Part shown: positions 49,926 through 60,713 of the stretch, one piece after another
How positions within the stretch are numbered: position 1 is the stretch's first letter
How the letters are laid out: each line of letters starts with the position of its first letter
Source: Megalonaias nervosa
Taxonomy: Eukaryota > Mollusca > Bivalvia > Unionida > Unionidae
Assembly: GCA_016617855.1 (NCBI GenBank)
Contig: JAECUM010001088.1
Span: 1-64,000, forward strand
Length of the DNA: 64,000 bases
Direction: 5' to 3'
Made by a program: the position numbers and the translations under genes
Notes under the pieces: model-generated
Told to the model about the DNA's origin: nothing
Databases searched by the model: none
What the model saw: the letters and a program-made list of their open reading frames with translations, nothing else

Positions 49926-50734
49926 TAATTTAATGTGTTTATGCGTGGATCACATAACAGTGCACCATGTTCAATGACCTTTTTATTCTATAAACAAGAA
50001 TGGTCAAATATAGTGAAGACAACTGGATAAGCCATTCAAATTTTATACACAGTTGAAGCATGTGTCGGTCTGTATGCATTTTGGGAAGATTTTAACTGTA
50101 GCTAAACAACAACAATGCTAATAGTTAAAGAACAAATAAGTTCATTTATGATATATAATTAAAAGAAGAAAAAAAATACTTTGCAGTTCTAGTATATAGG
50201 GACTATCCCTCTTTTTAACAAATCAATGTAACTATTGAAAAGATATACTAGCTATAATACATAAGTAAGGTGTAAGAAACGGAAAGGTATTTAATGGCTT
50301 GTGTCATTCATATCTTGTTAAGTTACAATTAACACAACTCAGTTATTATTGTACCAAAATATATCCAATCAAAATGTCACAATATAAACTTTAATATAAA
50401 TTAATAACAAATTTACACTCAATTATACCAAACACCTTTATTAAAGCTTAGGATAAAAATCGGTATGGAATAAAATTTTTGGGCTCTTTTATACAAATTA
50501 TCAGTGTGGTATGTTTGATTTTCATATATCTCTCTATACATTCAAATTAAAGTGTATTCATTAACATAATTGAAGTGATTTTAAATATAATTAACTGTTG
50601 ACATCTCTTTTTTGTTGACTTGGCAGTTGTTTTGATTAGCTTTATCAAAAATAAAACCTAGGTTTAAAGACCTCAGAATTGTTGGCATCTTCTTTAATTG
50701 CAGGCATCAATGAATAACTATGTGATTAGTGGGA

Positions 50735-50880
50735 ATGGTTTACAGTCAAAACATACCCCAACCAAAACATACCCAAGTCAAAATGTACCCAGACCAAAAC
50801 ATACCAAAGTCAAACTGTACTCAAGTCAAAATATTCCCAAGTCAAACGTACCCAAATTAAAACATGACCGACACTCACTT
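50735..50880. repeat. Degenerate 16-bp tandem repeat
   Basis: CAAAACATACCCAAGT recurs with changes about eight times. A strong acceptor-like tract (TTCTTTAATTGCAG) lies just upstream at 50702, but the downstream sequence is repeat. Confidence 0.75.
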
Positions 50881-50899
50881 TAAATAATGTTGAATAACA

Positions 50900-50962
50900 T
50901 TGGGTCGAAATGTCTCTGGAAATTTTTTACAGTTGAAATGTCTTGGGGTCAAAATATCTCAC
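50900..50962. repeat. Inverted copy of the 49800 repeat
   Basis: TGGGTCGAAATGTCTCTGG and GTTGAAATGTCTTGGGGTC are reverse-complement forms of the unit at 49800-49925. Confidence 0.55.
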
Positions 50963-51382
50963 TCTGCTTTCATATACTATGTACCATATAAGTCAAGTGG
51001 CTGGTCATTTATATAATTTTGTGGCTTTCAGAACAAGATTTAGTATGGACTACAGAGATATTTGCCAATAAAAGTTGTTGATTCCCTAAAGCTGGAACAT
51101 TCTAAATTATTGGCATTATTGTAAGAAATATGATATTTCACTCCATTTTGTACATTGTGGAACTTATTTCATTATTGCTATTTATAGATATCATATTTTT
51201 TATGATCCAGTCAGTCATGAAAGCTCTGATAACAGTTAAATATGATTCTTGGTTTTCAAGGCACAATCTACACTGGCATTGTTGAAGTTAGGGGTGAATA
51301 CATGATGATCATGTGTCGGGTGTGGATGTGGATGTGAAAGTTGGAGTAATAGGGGAAGAGAAGGAAGTTGTTTGGTCTACAA

Positions 51383-51543
51383 CATTGGTTCCCAACCTGT
51401 GGGCCGCAGACCCCAGGGTGGCTATGGGGCTATTACAAGGGAGTCTAAAGTACAACTATTAGGAGGAACCGGGGGGGAGTTGGGCATAAATTTTTTTCTG
51501 AAGTTAAGAAGGGGTCTTCATTCTCAAAGGCTGGGAAACACTG
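51383..51543. mobile_element. hAT-like MITE, 161 bp
   Basis: Left end CATTGGTTCCCAACCTGTGG, right reversed CAGTGTTTCCCAGCCTTTGA. Flanks GTCTACAA and GTATACAC match at 6 of 8 positions. Non-coding. Confidence 0.7.
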
Positions 51544-51551
51544 GTATACAC

Positions 51552-52251
51552 CATCCCCAAATAAGCCACTGAGCAAATTGTCTTGTAATTTGTTTCAGAT
51601 GTATTTATAAGGTGTATAAATGATATATTAATTATATAATGAATTAACATGTACCATTGTTACTGATGACATGTGATGAAGTAGCAAAATTTACAGGCAA
51701 AAATTGGAGAGCAATTAATCAGAAAATGTAAATTGTTGTTGTTCATCCTTCAAGTTTGGTGATGACTGATATCACTAGCTGATTTTCTTGTGTTTAGAAC
51801 ATTTAATACACATACAGTTTTGTGCTTTCATTGAAGATTCTGTTACAATGAAAGGATATTATTCTTTTCCCAAAATCATTTATAAAGATCTGTTTAGATT
51901 GGTTCTCAATCCATCTACTCTATTAAATAATTAATATTAAATTATGAAAGTTATGAATACATAACCAATGATACACTATGGTATATGCAATCTAATTTAA
52001 GTGCATTTCAGTATTTAACTGTTCCTGTGTTTCATTGTTTCTGTGCACTGGCATTAATCCCACAAAACCAAACCAAAATGACAAACCAGTTATGGATGAT
52101 AAATGCTGCTTCAACATGATGCTTACAGCTAGGTCTTCTCCTTGATTTAGATTGTTAATTTGAGGCTTTTTAGTTGTGTACATATTATTTATTGGTTTTA
52201 ATTGTATGGAATATTTTAAACACTTTACGTAAGAATTTTCCATGCTTTTAG
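51552..52251. other. Candidate intron sequence before the third exon
   Basis: Ends in the GCTTTTAG acceptor. Holds a short SINE tail; otherwise unassigned. Confidence 0.45.
52040..52078 (+). mobile_element. Short SINE tail fragment
   Basis: GGCATTAATCCCACAAAACC followed by AAACCAAA matches the tail type at 23650-23740. Too short for more. Confidence 0.35.
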
Positions 52252-52368
52252 ACTGTAGGTCTGTCTCTGAGTGCAGCTCTTGTAAGCGACCCTCCTGGTA
52301 TATGGTTGATGATCAGGACCAGGTCTATGGCTACCCTAAACAACTGCTGGTTATACCCTATGGAGAAG
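52252..52368 (+). CDS. Candidate internal coding exon with CxxC
   Basis: The 117-bp segment starts after an acceptor GCTTTTAG and ends at GAAG|GTTTGG, a permissible but weak donor. Read with two leading bases (entry phase 1) it is open for 38 codons and exits in phase 1. The peptide is rich in W, Y, C, D and Q and contains ECSSCKRPSWYMVDDQDQVY; the CxxC could bind metal or form part of a larger cysteine motif. Joined to the exon at 48254-48359, the split codon is G|AC (Asp) and the frame stays open across both. This composition is unusual for the AT-rich repeats around it. Intron sizes implied by the model (4.7 kb or less, and 3.9 kb) are filled with transposon copies. I do not recognise the protein family. 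If the donor is not used, the frame continues to a stop about 45 bp downstream. Confidence 0.45.
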
Positions 52369-52506
52369 GTTTGGAACTCCTCAGTGTTTTGTCATTTAGT
52401 ACCCTCTAGTTTGTTGCTTTGACTATGTTATCCATTTTGTAGGATAGAAACCTTTAATGTTGCATTTTGAAAATCATTGTTTTTTGGTTTTGCTGTAAGA
52501 TACTTA

Positions 52507-52632
52507 TAGCCTTTAGATGATTTGGATCGAAGAGTTATTGTTTTTAGACTTGTATTTATATTGTAGGCCCTTAGATGATTTGGATCGAAGAGTTATTATT
52601 TTTAGACTTGTCTTTATATTGTAAACTCTTAG
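52507..52632. repeat. 58-bp tandem repeat, two copies
   Basis: TTAGATGATTTGGATCGAAG and TTTTTAGACTTGTATTTATA at 58-bp spacing. Same unit as 53282-53525, separated by about 650 bp of unrelated sequence. Confidence 0.85.
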
Positions 52633-53281
52633 GGTGGGTCTCTACAGTTTTTTGTATTTTGCATCGAGTTAGAGTTTTAAAGAAAAAAAATTTCCCCAGG
52701 TTTCCTCACTGGTTATACTGGCTATTTAAAAAAGACCTTGTATATCTTAGATATTGTTTAAAGAACCTTTAATTCCCATTATTTTGGTGTATGATTGATG
52801 AGTGTAATATGGGTTATAGAGTATAGCTTGGCCTTACTCCAGATGTGCACCTTTCATAAAAGTGCTAGCTCTACCTGGTCATTTTCACTTCCTGAACTTC
52901 AGAGGTAAATTGTAAAAAAAGAGCCGATAACTGTTTTTTTACATTTTATATATTTGGTAAATCATTCATTGCACTTTCAGAAGCTGGTATTGTCTAGTCT
53001 GGCAAAATTCATTTTCCCTATATTCATAGCTGCTAAGGATAGTGTACTTCAGACAAATTCAGGTTGATTTTTGGAGCACAAGGGAGCAGTCATTTTAGTT
53101 AGCAGTGTGCTAAGATCATTTACAATTTCCAAAATTACAATATCCAAAGAAATGTCAGTCACATTACATCAAAGTAGCATAGAGGTATGCCAACATTCTC
53201 TCCACTGTGCATGTTTTAAATGCAAACAACTTCACGTTACCTACGTCACTCTCTCAAAAGTACATAATAACTGGTGAGTGC
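52633..53281. other. Unassigned between two blocks of the 58-bp array
   Basis: A possible acceptor (CACTTTCAG, 52980) precedes a 28-codon open stretch, but its phase does not fit the upstream exon. Confidence 0.4.
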
Positions 53282-53525
53282 CCCTTATATGATTTGGATT
53301 GAAGAGTTATCATTTTTAGACTTGTCTTTATATTGTAAGCTCTTAGATGATTTGGATTGAAGAGTTATCATTCTTAGACTTGTCTTTTTATGGTAAGCCC
53401 TTAGATGATATGGATTGAAGAGTTATTGTTCTTATACTTGTCTTTATATTGTAAGCCCTTAGATGAATTGGATCAAAGAGTTTTTTGTTTTTAGACTTGG
53501 CTTAGCCATTAGATGATATGGATTG
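53282..53525. repeat. 58-bp tandem repeat, about four copies
   Basis: GATGATTTGGATTGAAGAGT then TTAGACTTGTCTTTATATTG. A further half copy at 53657-53705 follows the retroposon fragment. Confidence 0.85.
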
Positions 53526-53529
53526 AAGA

Positions 53530-53656
53530 ATTATTGTGGCCATTGTGGCAGCTAAAATAAATTAATTCCTTTGTATGAGGGCATCAAGGTAGATTAGTTC
53601 GTAGCTAATTGTGTTACCCTCTTTAAATAAAGTCATTATTTTTTATTATTATTATT
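53530..53656 (+). mobile_element. Probable retroposon 3' fragment ending in (ATT)n
   Basis: GGTAGATTAGTTCGTAGCTA then TTACCCTCTTTAAATAAAGT and (ATT)n. It interrupts the 58-bp repeat array, which resumes at 53657 with GACGATATGGATTGGAG. The A/T-rich terminal tract and AATAAA suggest a SINE or LINE 3' end. Confidence 0.5.
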
Positions 53657-53705
53657 AGACGATATGGATTGGAGAGTTATTGTTTTTAGACCTCGTCTTC
53701 ATTTT

Positions 53706-54752
53706 GTAGCAGCTTAAATATTGTGAATTGTGCCCCTGCTGCATTCGATTATAAATGTTTTGACAATATTTTAATTTATATTGTACATTTTGTGTATTGC
53801 TTGTGGCATATGAGAGAAGTGTTAAATACAGTGATGAGGGTGGGGTCCATTCATTCTACCCCAAATTGAAAGCCAGGCAGGCAGACAGAAATTGTGACTA
53901 ATATGCCTTAACTTTCTTTTGTACTTGCTGATTAAAGTTATATTGTTGCTGCAAGGAGTTGACTTTAAAGCTTGTAAGTTTTACACAGTAGCTTTTTTGT
54001 GTCAAAGTTTTGAAGTGTATTTGAATTCTCATGAAAGCACAGGGAATACAAAATTTAAATTATGCATTTACATCATTCCCTCTACATATTCCTTTATCTT
54101 CATGGGTAATGAAAATTAATTATTTTCTTTTAAATGAAAAATATAAATACTTAATAAAAATGGCAGTTGTATTAACCATTTCCATATTAGGGAGAATTTA
54201 CTTGTGAATAGTTGGAGGTATGTGATTAATGGTCTTCAGGCAATGATGTTACATAACTCAAGGCACCCCTAATTAGTGTGTCTGGTATTTAATTACCAGG
54301 GGATATTACAAACTATGCAAATATAATTCATGTGATCTACATGATGTCTCCTCATGTAAGCATTTGCTACAGCAAATTTATCATTGCCTTGATGCTGAGC
54401 AATTGTAGAATTTCTTGTAGTTCTGTAATGATAATTTCACAGTTCATCAGATTTCATAAGCATTAGTTTCCTGTACAGAAAAATGTGCATATTGGAATTT
54501 ACATTAATAGCCTTAAATTTTTCTGTTCTTTGTCTGGTATTTATTTGTTATATTCATGTTCTTTACATCAACACACAGTTAAAGCTTTTAGAGCAAAACT
54601 ATCTCCCCCAAAAGTTAACGAAAAGATCTTTTGTAAAAATCAACTGATGTCTTTTATCACCTATATTTATAGACAAAAAAATTCCTTAGAACCATTATTA
54701 ATGTAGATTAGTCCTTATTCTTCATGTTGTAAGTGGCAAGTAATGAAGAGAG
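53706..54752. other. No feature seen
   Basis: Short AT-driven frames only. Confidence 0.55.
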
Positions 54753-54940
54753 AAGCCACAGTGGTTAGCATGCTCGATTCACATATGAAAGTGTACAAAT
54801 TCAAAGCCTTCTATTGGATCAGCCGGATTGGCTTTCATCATTTTCTTGAGAAGGCACTGTAATCCAAGTACCTCGGCACTAAATAACCTGCTTGTGTTGC
54901 TGTGCTGTACAACACAGATCAAACCCAAATATTTATTATG
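54753..54940 (+). mobile_element. tRNA-derived SINE-like element, family E
   Basis: A box A-like CACAGTGGTTAGCATGCTCG is followed about 40 bp later by a box B-like AATTCAAAGCC, then a body with GAGAAGGCACTGTAATCC. A single copy in the window, so the ends are uncertain. The 125-codon frame across it is incidental. Confidence 0.5.
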
Positions 54941-55049
54941 TTCATTTTGCATGGTGTACATTTATAACAGGTCATTGTTTTTGGTCTCATCTGCCAAGCA
55001 TTGGAGAGGTATTGTCATCATCACTATCCTTATCCTTTTCGTAGCTTTG

Positions 55050-55595
55050 CAGTCATATAGCAGTAGATCTTATGGGATGGTCTGTTGTCAACTGTCTGTC
55101 TGTCTGCCTGTTAGCACAAGTTTGTTATCACTGTTTAAACTACTTGAGGGTTGCCTTGAAACTTTTCACACACATTCACTCCATGAACTAGTAGGCCCTT
55201 CATGAAATGGTGCTGCTTGGACAACCAGTATGACCACCACAGTGGCCATCTTGAAAATTGTGTTATCGCTACTCATCTTAAATGGATGGTCATTTGAACA
55301 TGGGATTTCCATGAAAAGACTTCTTATGATGTCCGGCTGATCTAAATAAAATTGGTGCAAATCTAACATCTAGTATGGCCACCATGGCAGCCATCTTTAA
55401 AATGTTCTTATCACAACTCTACTTGAACAGAAAGTCAAACTGACCTGGGATTTTCAGCAGAAGACATTATTTATTTTTAAAACAATCTTAAATGACAATG
55501 GTGCTGATCTATTGTCCATTATGGCAGCCAACTTGATAAAATCTTGTTGCTACTCCTGAATGAAAAGTCATACCTTGATATAGTTTTTGTTCCTA
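55050..55595 (+). mobile_element. Family A element, head plus about three monomers
   Basis: The head shows TAGATCTTATGGGATGGTCT, a (CTGT) run, and GGGTTGCCTTGAAACTTTTC. Monomer blocks GGCCATCTTGAAAATTGTG and CAGCCATCTTTAAAATG follow, ending near 55595 without a recognisable tail. Confidence 0.7.
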
Positions 55596-56559
55596 ATTGG
55601 CACAAAATACCTGTGCCCAGAGCTGAGGTGGTTTATTATGTAGCAGGGCTGATTCATCCTTCGTTATACCACACCCATAGACCCCATTATATTTTGTAGT
55701 ATTATATGTGTAATATTTTTCATTTAGGCAGTCTCATTATATGGCTGTATAATCTATGGCTCAATGTGACAAACTATATGGTTGGGGTGGGGTGTTCCCA
55801 GTATTTTATTTAAACTATTATAGAAGTCCTACCCAGGCTCTATTTTGTTGGAAGTTAAATTTAGTGACAGATGTAAAGCTCCGAGCCCCCAGTCAGCAAT
55901 GCTGATGATTAGATGGTTAAATATACAAAAAAGGTTGAAATTCAATGAATAACAATTTAATAAACAATTCAATAATCAAATGACTCAAATTTCCAAATTA
56001 CACTCAACTTACTGACCTTTTCAAAGCTTTGTCTTTCCTTAGAATCTACCTCTAAGTTATGAGTGGCTTCTTTCTTGGAGTAAACCATATTGATCTGCAA
56101 TCCATCCAGGTGAATATTAAATTGCTCTTATGATTTCGGAAAGGTATCATTTGGGTCTGAATTGTAATCAAGCCCTCTGTCTCAATTTTGATTGGATATT
56201 GCTGTGGACCAACCCAATCAAACTTAGTGGACAATGTCCCTCTCACTCTCTGTCAACATGGGGATGGATAAGAACATGCCCCATTCCCCCGTGGACTTTC
56301 CTTTTGGTCCTTGAACTAACCTTTAACATATAGGTGTGAACGGCAAGCCTTTGTTAAGTGACATGACCAGTCGCCTTTGCTGACTCAAGTTTCCGGTCTC
56401 TGGCTGGTCATGGTAACCTTGCATAAGAGTTCAACACTAACCCCATGGCAATCTTTAGAGATCAAACACAAGGCCGCAGTAGTATTCCCAAGACAGGTAG
56501 ATTATAGCTTATACATAACTTTAGCTGAGTGCTTAGCAAACGTGACACTCTGTTTAACA
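55596..56559. other. Unassigned, higher-complexity stretch
   Basis: From about 55870 to 56550 the base composition is more balanced and several short frames exist on both strands; it could be an old transposon or LTR, but no terminal repeats or duplications were convincing. Confidence 0.35.
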
Positions 56560-56825
56560 GCATTATAATGAGGGAATGATTGATCATATACTTGACAATA
56601 AATCAGTCTTCTTCAAAGCAGTATAATGTTTTGCTCCCATGGATATCAGTATAATGAGGGAGTGATTTATCATGTGCGTGACAATAAGGCTGTCTTCAAA
56701 GCGATACACTATATGGCTGCCATGGACATGATTATAATGAGAGAGTACTCTATCATGTACATCATAATAGTCTCACAGTATGCTCTGATGCCCACAGATG
56801 GCATTATAATGAGGGATTATTGTAT
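56560..56825. repeat. Degenerate 72-88-bp tandem repeat, about 3.5 copies
   Basis: CATTATAATGAGGGA recurs at 56561, 56649, 56730 and 56802, with GATTTATCATGTGCGTGACA and CTTCAAAGC blocks between. Confidence 0.7.
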
Positions 56826-57018
56826 TTAGCTAATTAGGTGGCATAGTTATGTTTAATTTGATGATTCATAAGTATACTCCAAAAATTGAAAAACAAGATC
56901 AACAAAATGAAAAATTGCATCAACAATACTGTTTCAGACAGAGAAATGCAAAAGAGAGGTGCTCATACTGGGGAGAAGCATTAGTAGTCCACATGAAATT
57001 CAATGCTAATGTGACTGA

Positions 57019-57475
57019 CAGTATGCTGTCAGTGTTATACCAGGACAGTGTGCTATCAGTGTTATATTAGGACAGTATGCGGTTAGTGTTACAGAACAGT
57101 ATGTTATCAGCGTTTATCGGGACTGTATGCTGTCAGTGTTATATCAGGACAGTATGATGTCAGTGTTATATCAGGACAGTATGCTGTCAATGTTACATCA
57201 GGACAGTATGCTGTCAGTGTTATATCAGGACGGTATGCTGTCAGTGTTTTTCAGGACAGTATGCTGTCAGTGTTACATCAGGACAGTATGCTGTCAGTAT
57301 TACATCAGGACAGTATGCTGTCAGTGTTACATCAGGACAGTATGCTGTCAGTGTTACATCAGGACAGTATGCTGTCAGTTTTTTTTCAGGACAGTATGCT
57401 GTCTGTTTTTCAGGACAGTATGCTGTCAGTGTTTTTCTGGACAGTATGCTGTCAGTGTTATATCAGTATGCTGTA
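57019..57475. repeat. 27-bp minisatellite, about 17 copies
   Basis: Units read AGTATGCTGTCAGTGTTACA then TCAGGAC, with variants (TATATC, TTTTTC). The array is most regular from 57178 to 57400. Overlapping 118- and 113-codon frames are products of a 9-codon unit. Confidence 0.9.
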
Positions 57476-58119
57476 TGGTCTGAAAAATATTCAGCTTATG
57501 TTTGAAAAAAACATTTTATTGATATTTTATGTGGTCAATAAAAACTTGTGTACTTTCGAGGAATTGTTTCACAAGAGAATTATGAAATTGAACTGCAGAT
57601 AATGACTAATAATAAGACTGAAGGGAGGCAGCTTTAGAGGTTAGTTAACAATTTTTTTCATTTCATTGTAAATCCACAATAATTGTCAGTGATTGTGAGA
57701 ATGTCTGTTGGATGTGTCAGACACTGTCATTTGGCATGCTGGCACAAAGATGGATCCATTTTCTCAGAGACCAGGCTTTTCAAACTTGAAATGTCGGCTG
57801 TACATTTTGCTGTTTTGGCATTCAGCCTGTTTTGTCAAACTGGCATTTAGAAAATCTTGCAGAATGAAGTCTAGACAAAAGTTCTCTTGATGCAGTTTTT
57901 GTTTTAATTGAAAAACCATGTATAATTGTCTATGCAGTTTTCAAGACTTATTTAGTATATTGGCCTATGTTTGTAAAGCATGTTTGTAATACATGTAGCT
58001 TAAATTATCATAGAATGTGATGGCAATAGCATGTTATTTCTTCACATTTTTTCATGTCAAGACACTCTCATTATGTATTGCTGCCAGTCCATATGTCCAT
58101 CCATCTGTCTGTTACCGAA
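57476..58119. other. No feature seen
   Basis: Unassigned sequence between the 27-bp array and a degenerate repeat. Confidence 0.55.
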
Positions 58120-58735
58120 TTTTTTTTTCTGCTTTGCAATTCAAATTTACCAACATTAAATGTTAACAAACATCATGGTTGTGGATGGCTTACTCTTGGA
58201 GTAATAAAGAAGTAGATTTACGTGTTGAAAGAACAAATACAAGGCCACGGTGACTAAAAGAAGAAAAACATTGTTTCCACACAATAACATTAGTTTTACA
58301 ACACCAACCATGACCAATGTTTGTGGATGGCTTGCACTTCAGGTGAGGAAAAAGTGTATTGATTTTGTGATGTAAATGTCAAAGGTCAAGAACACTGACT
58401 GAAAGAAGAAATTTGTTGTTTGCATACTATCTTTTATTTTAACCATATGACTTAACTAAAGTTTGTATCATGTTTCAACTTAAGATATGGAAGAAACTTA
58501 TTGGTTTTGGGGTCAAAGGGCCAAGGTCATGGTCATTATGGTTAAAAGAAAAATGGGTTTTGCAGAATAGTGCTTGTTCTAGTATGGTCCTTGACCAAAG
58601 TGGGAATGGATTTGGCCATATGGTTATTAACAACCTGTGAATCCTGGAACCTAACTTCAGAGGTCATGATCCTGGCAAACTTAATAAGGAAAGAATAGTT
58701 TCTGCACAGCTGCTTTAGTTCAAGACCACATTACC
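58120..58735. repeat. Degenerate tandem repeat of about 150 bp
   Basis: Blocks TGGTTGTGGATGGCTTACTC, AAGGCCACGGTGACTAAAAG and ATTGTTTCCACACAATAACA recur in decayed form three to four times up to the 45-bp array. Confidence 0.6.
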
Positions 58736-58762
58736 TTGTTTGTCAATAATATCTTGTCTAGT

Positions 58763-59572
58763 ATGTCATACCAGTACATACTGCCTGAAGCTATTTATTG
58801 AGTGTGTATGTCATATCAGTACATACTGCCTGAAGCTATTTATTGAGTGTGTATGTCATACCAGTACATACTGGCTGAAGCGATTTATTGAGTGTGTATG
58901 TCATACCAGTACATACTGGCTGAAGCGATTTATTGAGTGTGTATGTCATACCAGTACATACTGCCTGAAGCGATTTATTGAGTGTGTATGTCATACCAGT
59001 ACATACTGCCTGAAGCTATTTATTGAGTGTGTATGTCATACCAGTACATACTGGCTGAAGCTATTTATTGAGTGTGTATGTCATACCAGTACATACTGGC
59101 TGAAGCTATTTATTGAGTGTGTATGTCATACCAGTACATACTGGCTGAAGCTATTTATTGAGTGTGTATGTCATACCAGTACATACTGCCTGAAGCTATT
59201 TATTGAGTGTGTATGTCATACCAGTACATACTGGCTGAAGCTATTTATTGAGTGTGTATGTCATACCAGTACATACTGGCTGAAGCTATTTATTGAGTGT
59301 GTATGTCATACCAGTACATACTGGCTGAAGCTATTTATTGAGTGTGTATGTCATACCAGTACATACTGGCTGAAGCTATTTATTGAGTGTGTATGTCATA
59401 CCAGTACATACTGGCTGAAGCTATTTATTGAGTGTGTATGTCATACCAGTACATACTGCCTGAAGCTATTTATTGAGTGTGTATGTCATACCAGTACATA
59501 CTGGCTGAAGCTATTTATTGAGTGTGTATGTCATACCAGTACATACTGCCTGAAACTATTTATTGAGTGTTT
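58763..59572. repeat. 45-bp minisatellite, 18 copies
   Basis: Eighteen units of 45 bp with almost no variation apart from TGCC/TGGC and GCTATT/GCGATT, plus single changes in unit 2 and the last unit. Because 45 is 15 codons and one frame lacks a stop, a 319-codon frame (58740-59699) exists whose unit reads CVCHTSTYWLKLFIE. The other two frames have a stop in every unit. The variable sites change amino acids (Cys/Trp, Leu/Arg) rather than being silent, there is no promoter or splice context, and the flanks are repeats, so a gene is unlikely. Confidence 0.9.
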
Positions 59573-60373
59573 ATGTCACTGCCTATATTCTTTAGGGAAC
59601 AAAAATATATATCAAGACCTTGTCATTAATCATGGAAAGCTGTTTCATAAACAAAAAAAAACAGAAGGGAACAAGCCAAAATATCTTACACAACAGTGAC
59701 AAGGAACACTAAGATCTTTGAAGCCAAGGTGTGAGTGGAACCTATTTATTGTACATTAGCCAGTGACTTGGTACTTAGTATACATGTAAGCAAGAATGTT
59801 GCTGTTTATCAGTTTTACATTGCAAAAGAAACAGTGAGCACTAAATATATATATATATATATTTTCCACGTTAGCAAGAGACACAGTCTGAGCTGCAGTT
59901 AAATGGTAGGGATTCTAAGGTAAAGGGTTATCTTTGTCTTAAACCAAATGTATTGTGTGTTATATCTTGACAGTATTCACAGGAGTTAGTGATCAATCCA
60001 TCATATAAAGGCTGAAGGTCAAAGGCCATGATAACATTGTTTTTGTACTTATCTTACAAAAATGGTAGTTTGCATACATGTATTTTTATTACCAGGTTAG
60101 GTAGATTGGAGTTTTTAAAGAATACCCGAGATGACATTAATACTAAGCAACAAAATTCAAAGGAGGGAAGAAATGGATGGCAACAGCAGTTTTCAGGATT
60201 AAAAAAAAGTTTCAGCCTAGTAATATAATAGATACCTCTCTTTAGAAAATTACAATGCCTGTCATTTATTAGCAGAAATATGGTAAATTCTTGACCTCTG
60301 ATGGGGAATGGTGGCAGTTCTATTGTTTTCAAAGCTTGGTTATTCATAGAGGCATAGAGTTGAGAGGGGTTAT
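59573..60373. other. No feature seen
   Basis: Unassigned AT-rich sequence after the 45-bp array. Confidence 0.55.
59843..59863. repeat. Short (AT)n tract
   Basis: About ten AT dinucleotides. Confidence 0.9.
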
Positions 60374-60713
60374 ATACCACACATGCTCGCTTATAAGACA
60401 AGACTAACTGCAAACTGTGCAGACCCAGACCTGCTTTTGCATAGTGCGCCAACAGATCTGGGTCTGTGAAGTTTGCAAGGAGTAATCAGTACAACATACA
60501 TCAGTACAACATAAGCAAGTACAGTAAAACCTGTCTTGAAAGACCACTGCTATGTGAGACCACCTGTCTTGAGAGACCACATTCTTAATGCACAAATTTA
60601 TTGGTTATATAGGATTGTGACCTGTTATGGGGGACCACCTGTCTTGAGAGACCATAATTTTTTGGCAAAAGAGGTAGTCTTTCAAGACAGGTTCTACTGT
60701 ATATACCATGGTA
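60374..60713 (+). mobile_element. Family B deletion derivative carrying family F
   Basis: It starts TACCACACATGCTCGCTTAT and includes the first hairpin (AGACCTGCTTTTGC / CAACAGATCTGGGTCTG). It lacks most of the second hairpin and shows a small duplication of ATCAGTACAACATA. A family F element sits in the right terminal repeat between AAGCAAGTA and TATACCATGGTA. Confidence 0.7.
60522..60699. mobile_element. Family F short transposon, intact ends, in family B
   Basis: Terminal inverted repeats of about 24 bp begin CAGTAAAACCTGTCTTGAAA; the right end reversed reads CAGTAGAACCTGTCTTGAAA. It is flanked by TA on both sides (60520-60521, 60700-60701), as expected for a TA-targeting DNA transposon. 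178 bp, non-coding, internally built of repeated GACCACCTGTCTTGAGAGAC units. Confidence 0.75.

Noticed and set aside
52980..53070. Additional exon after CACTTTCAG
   Set aside because: It is open only in phase 0, whereas the upstream candidate exon exits in phase 1; the reading frame in phase 1 meets a stop at once.
55870..56560. A second LTR-like insertion
   Set aside because: The sequence has a suggestive composition, and GTGACA occurs near both sides, but the ends are not TG...CA at matching points and no empty site is available.
57127..57602. Overlapping 118- and 113-codon frames as genes
   Set aside because: They are two frames of the same 27-bp minisatellite.
58763..59572. CRISPR-like array of direct repeats
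   Set aside because: Units are contiguous with no unique spacers, in an animal genome.
58740..59699. A 319-codon open frame as a protein-coding gene
   Set aside because: It is an 18-copy 45-bp tandem repeat; the frame is open because the unit is 15 codons and one frame lacks a stop. Variation is not biased to silent sites and no splice or promoter context was found.
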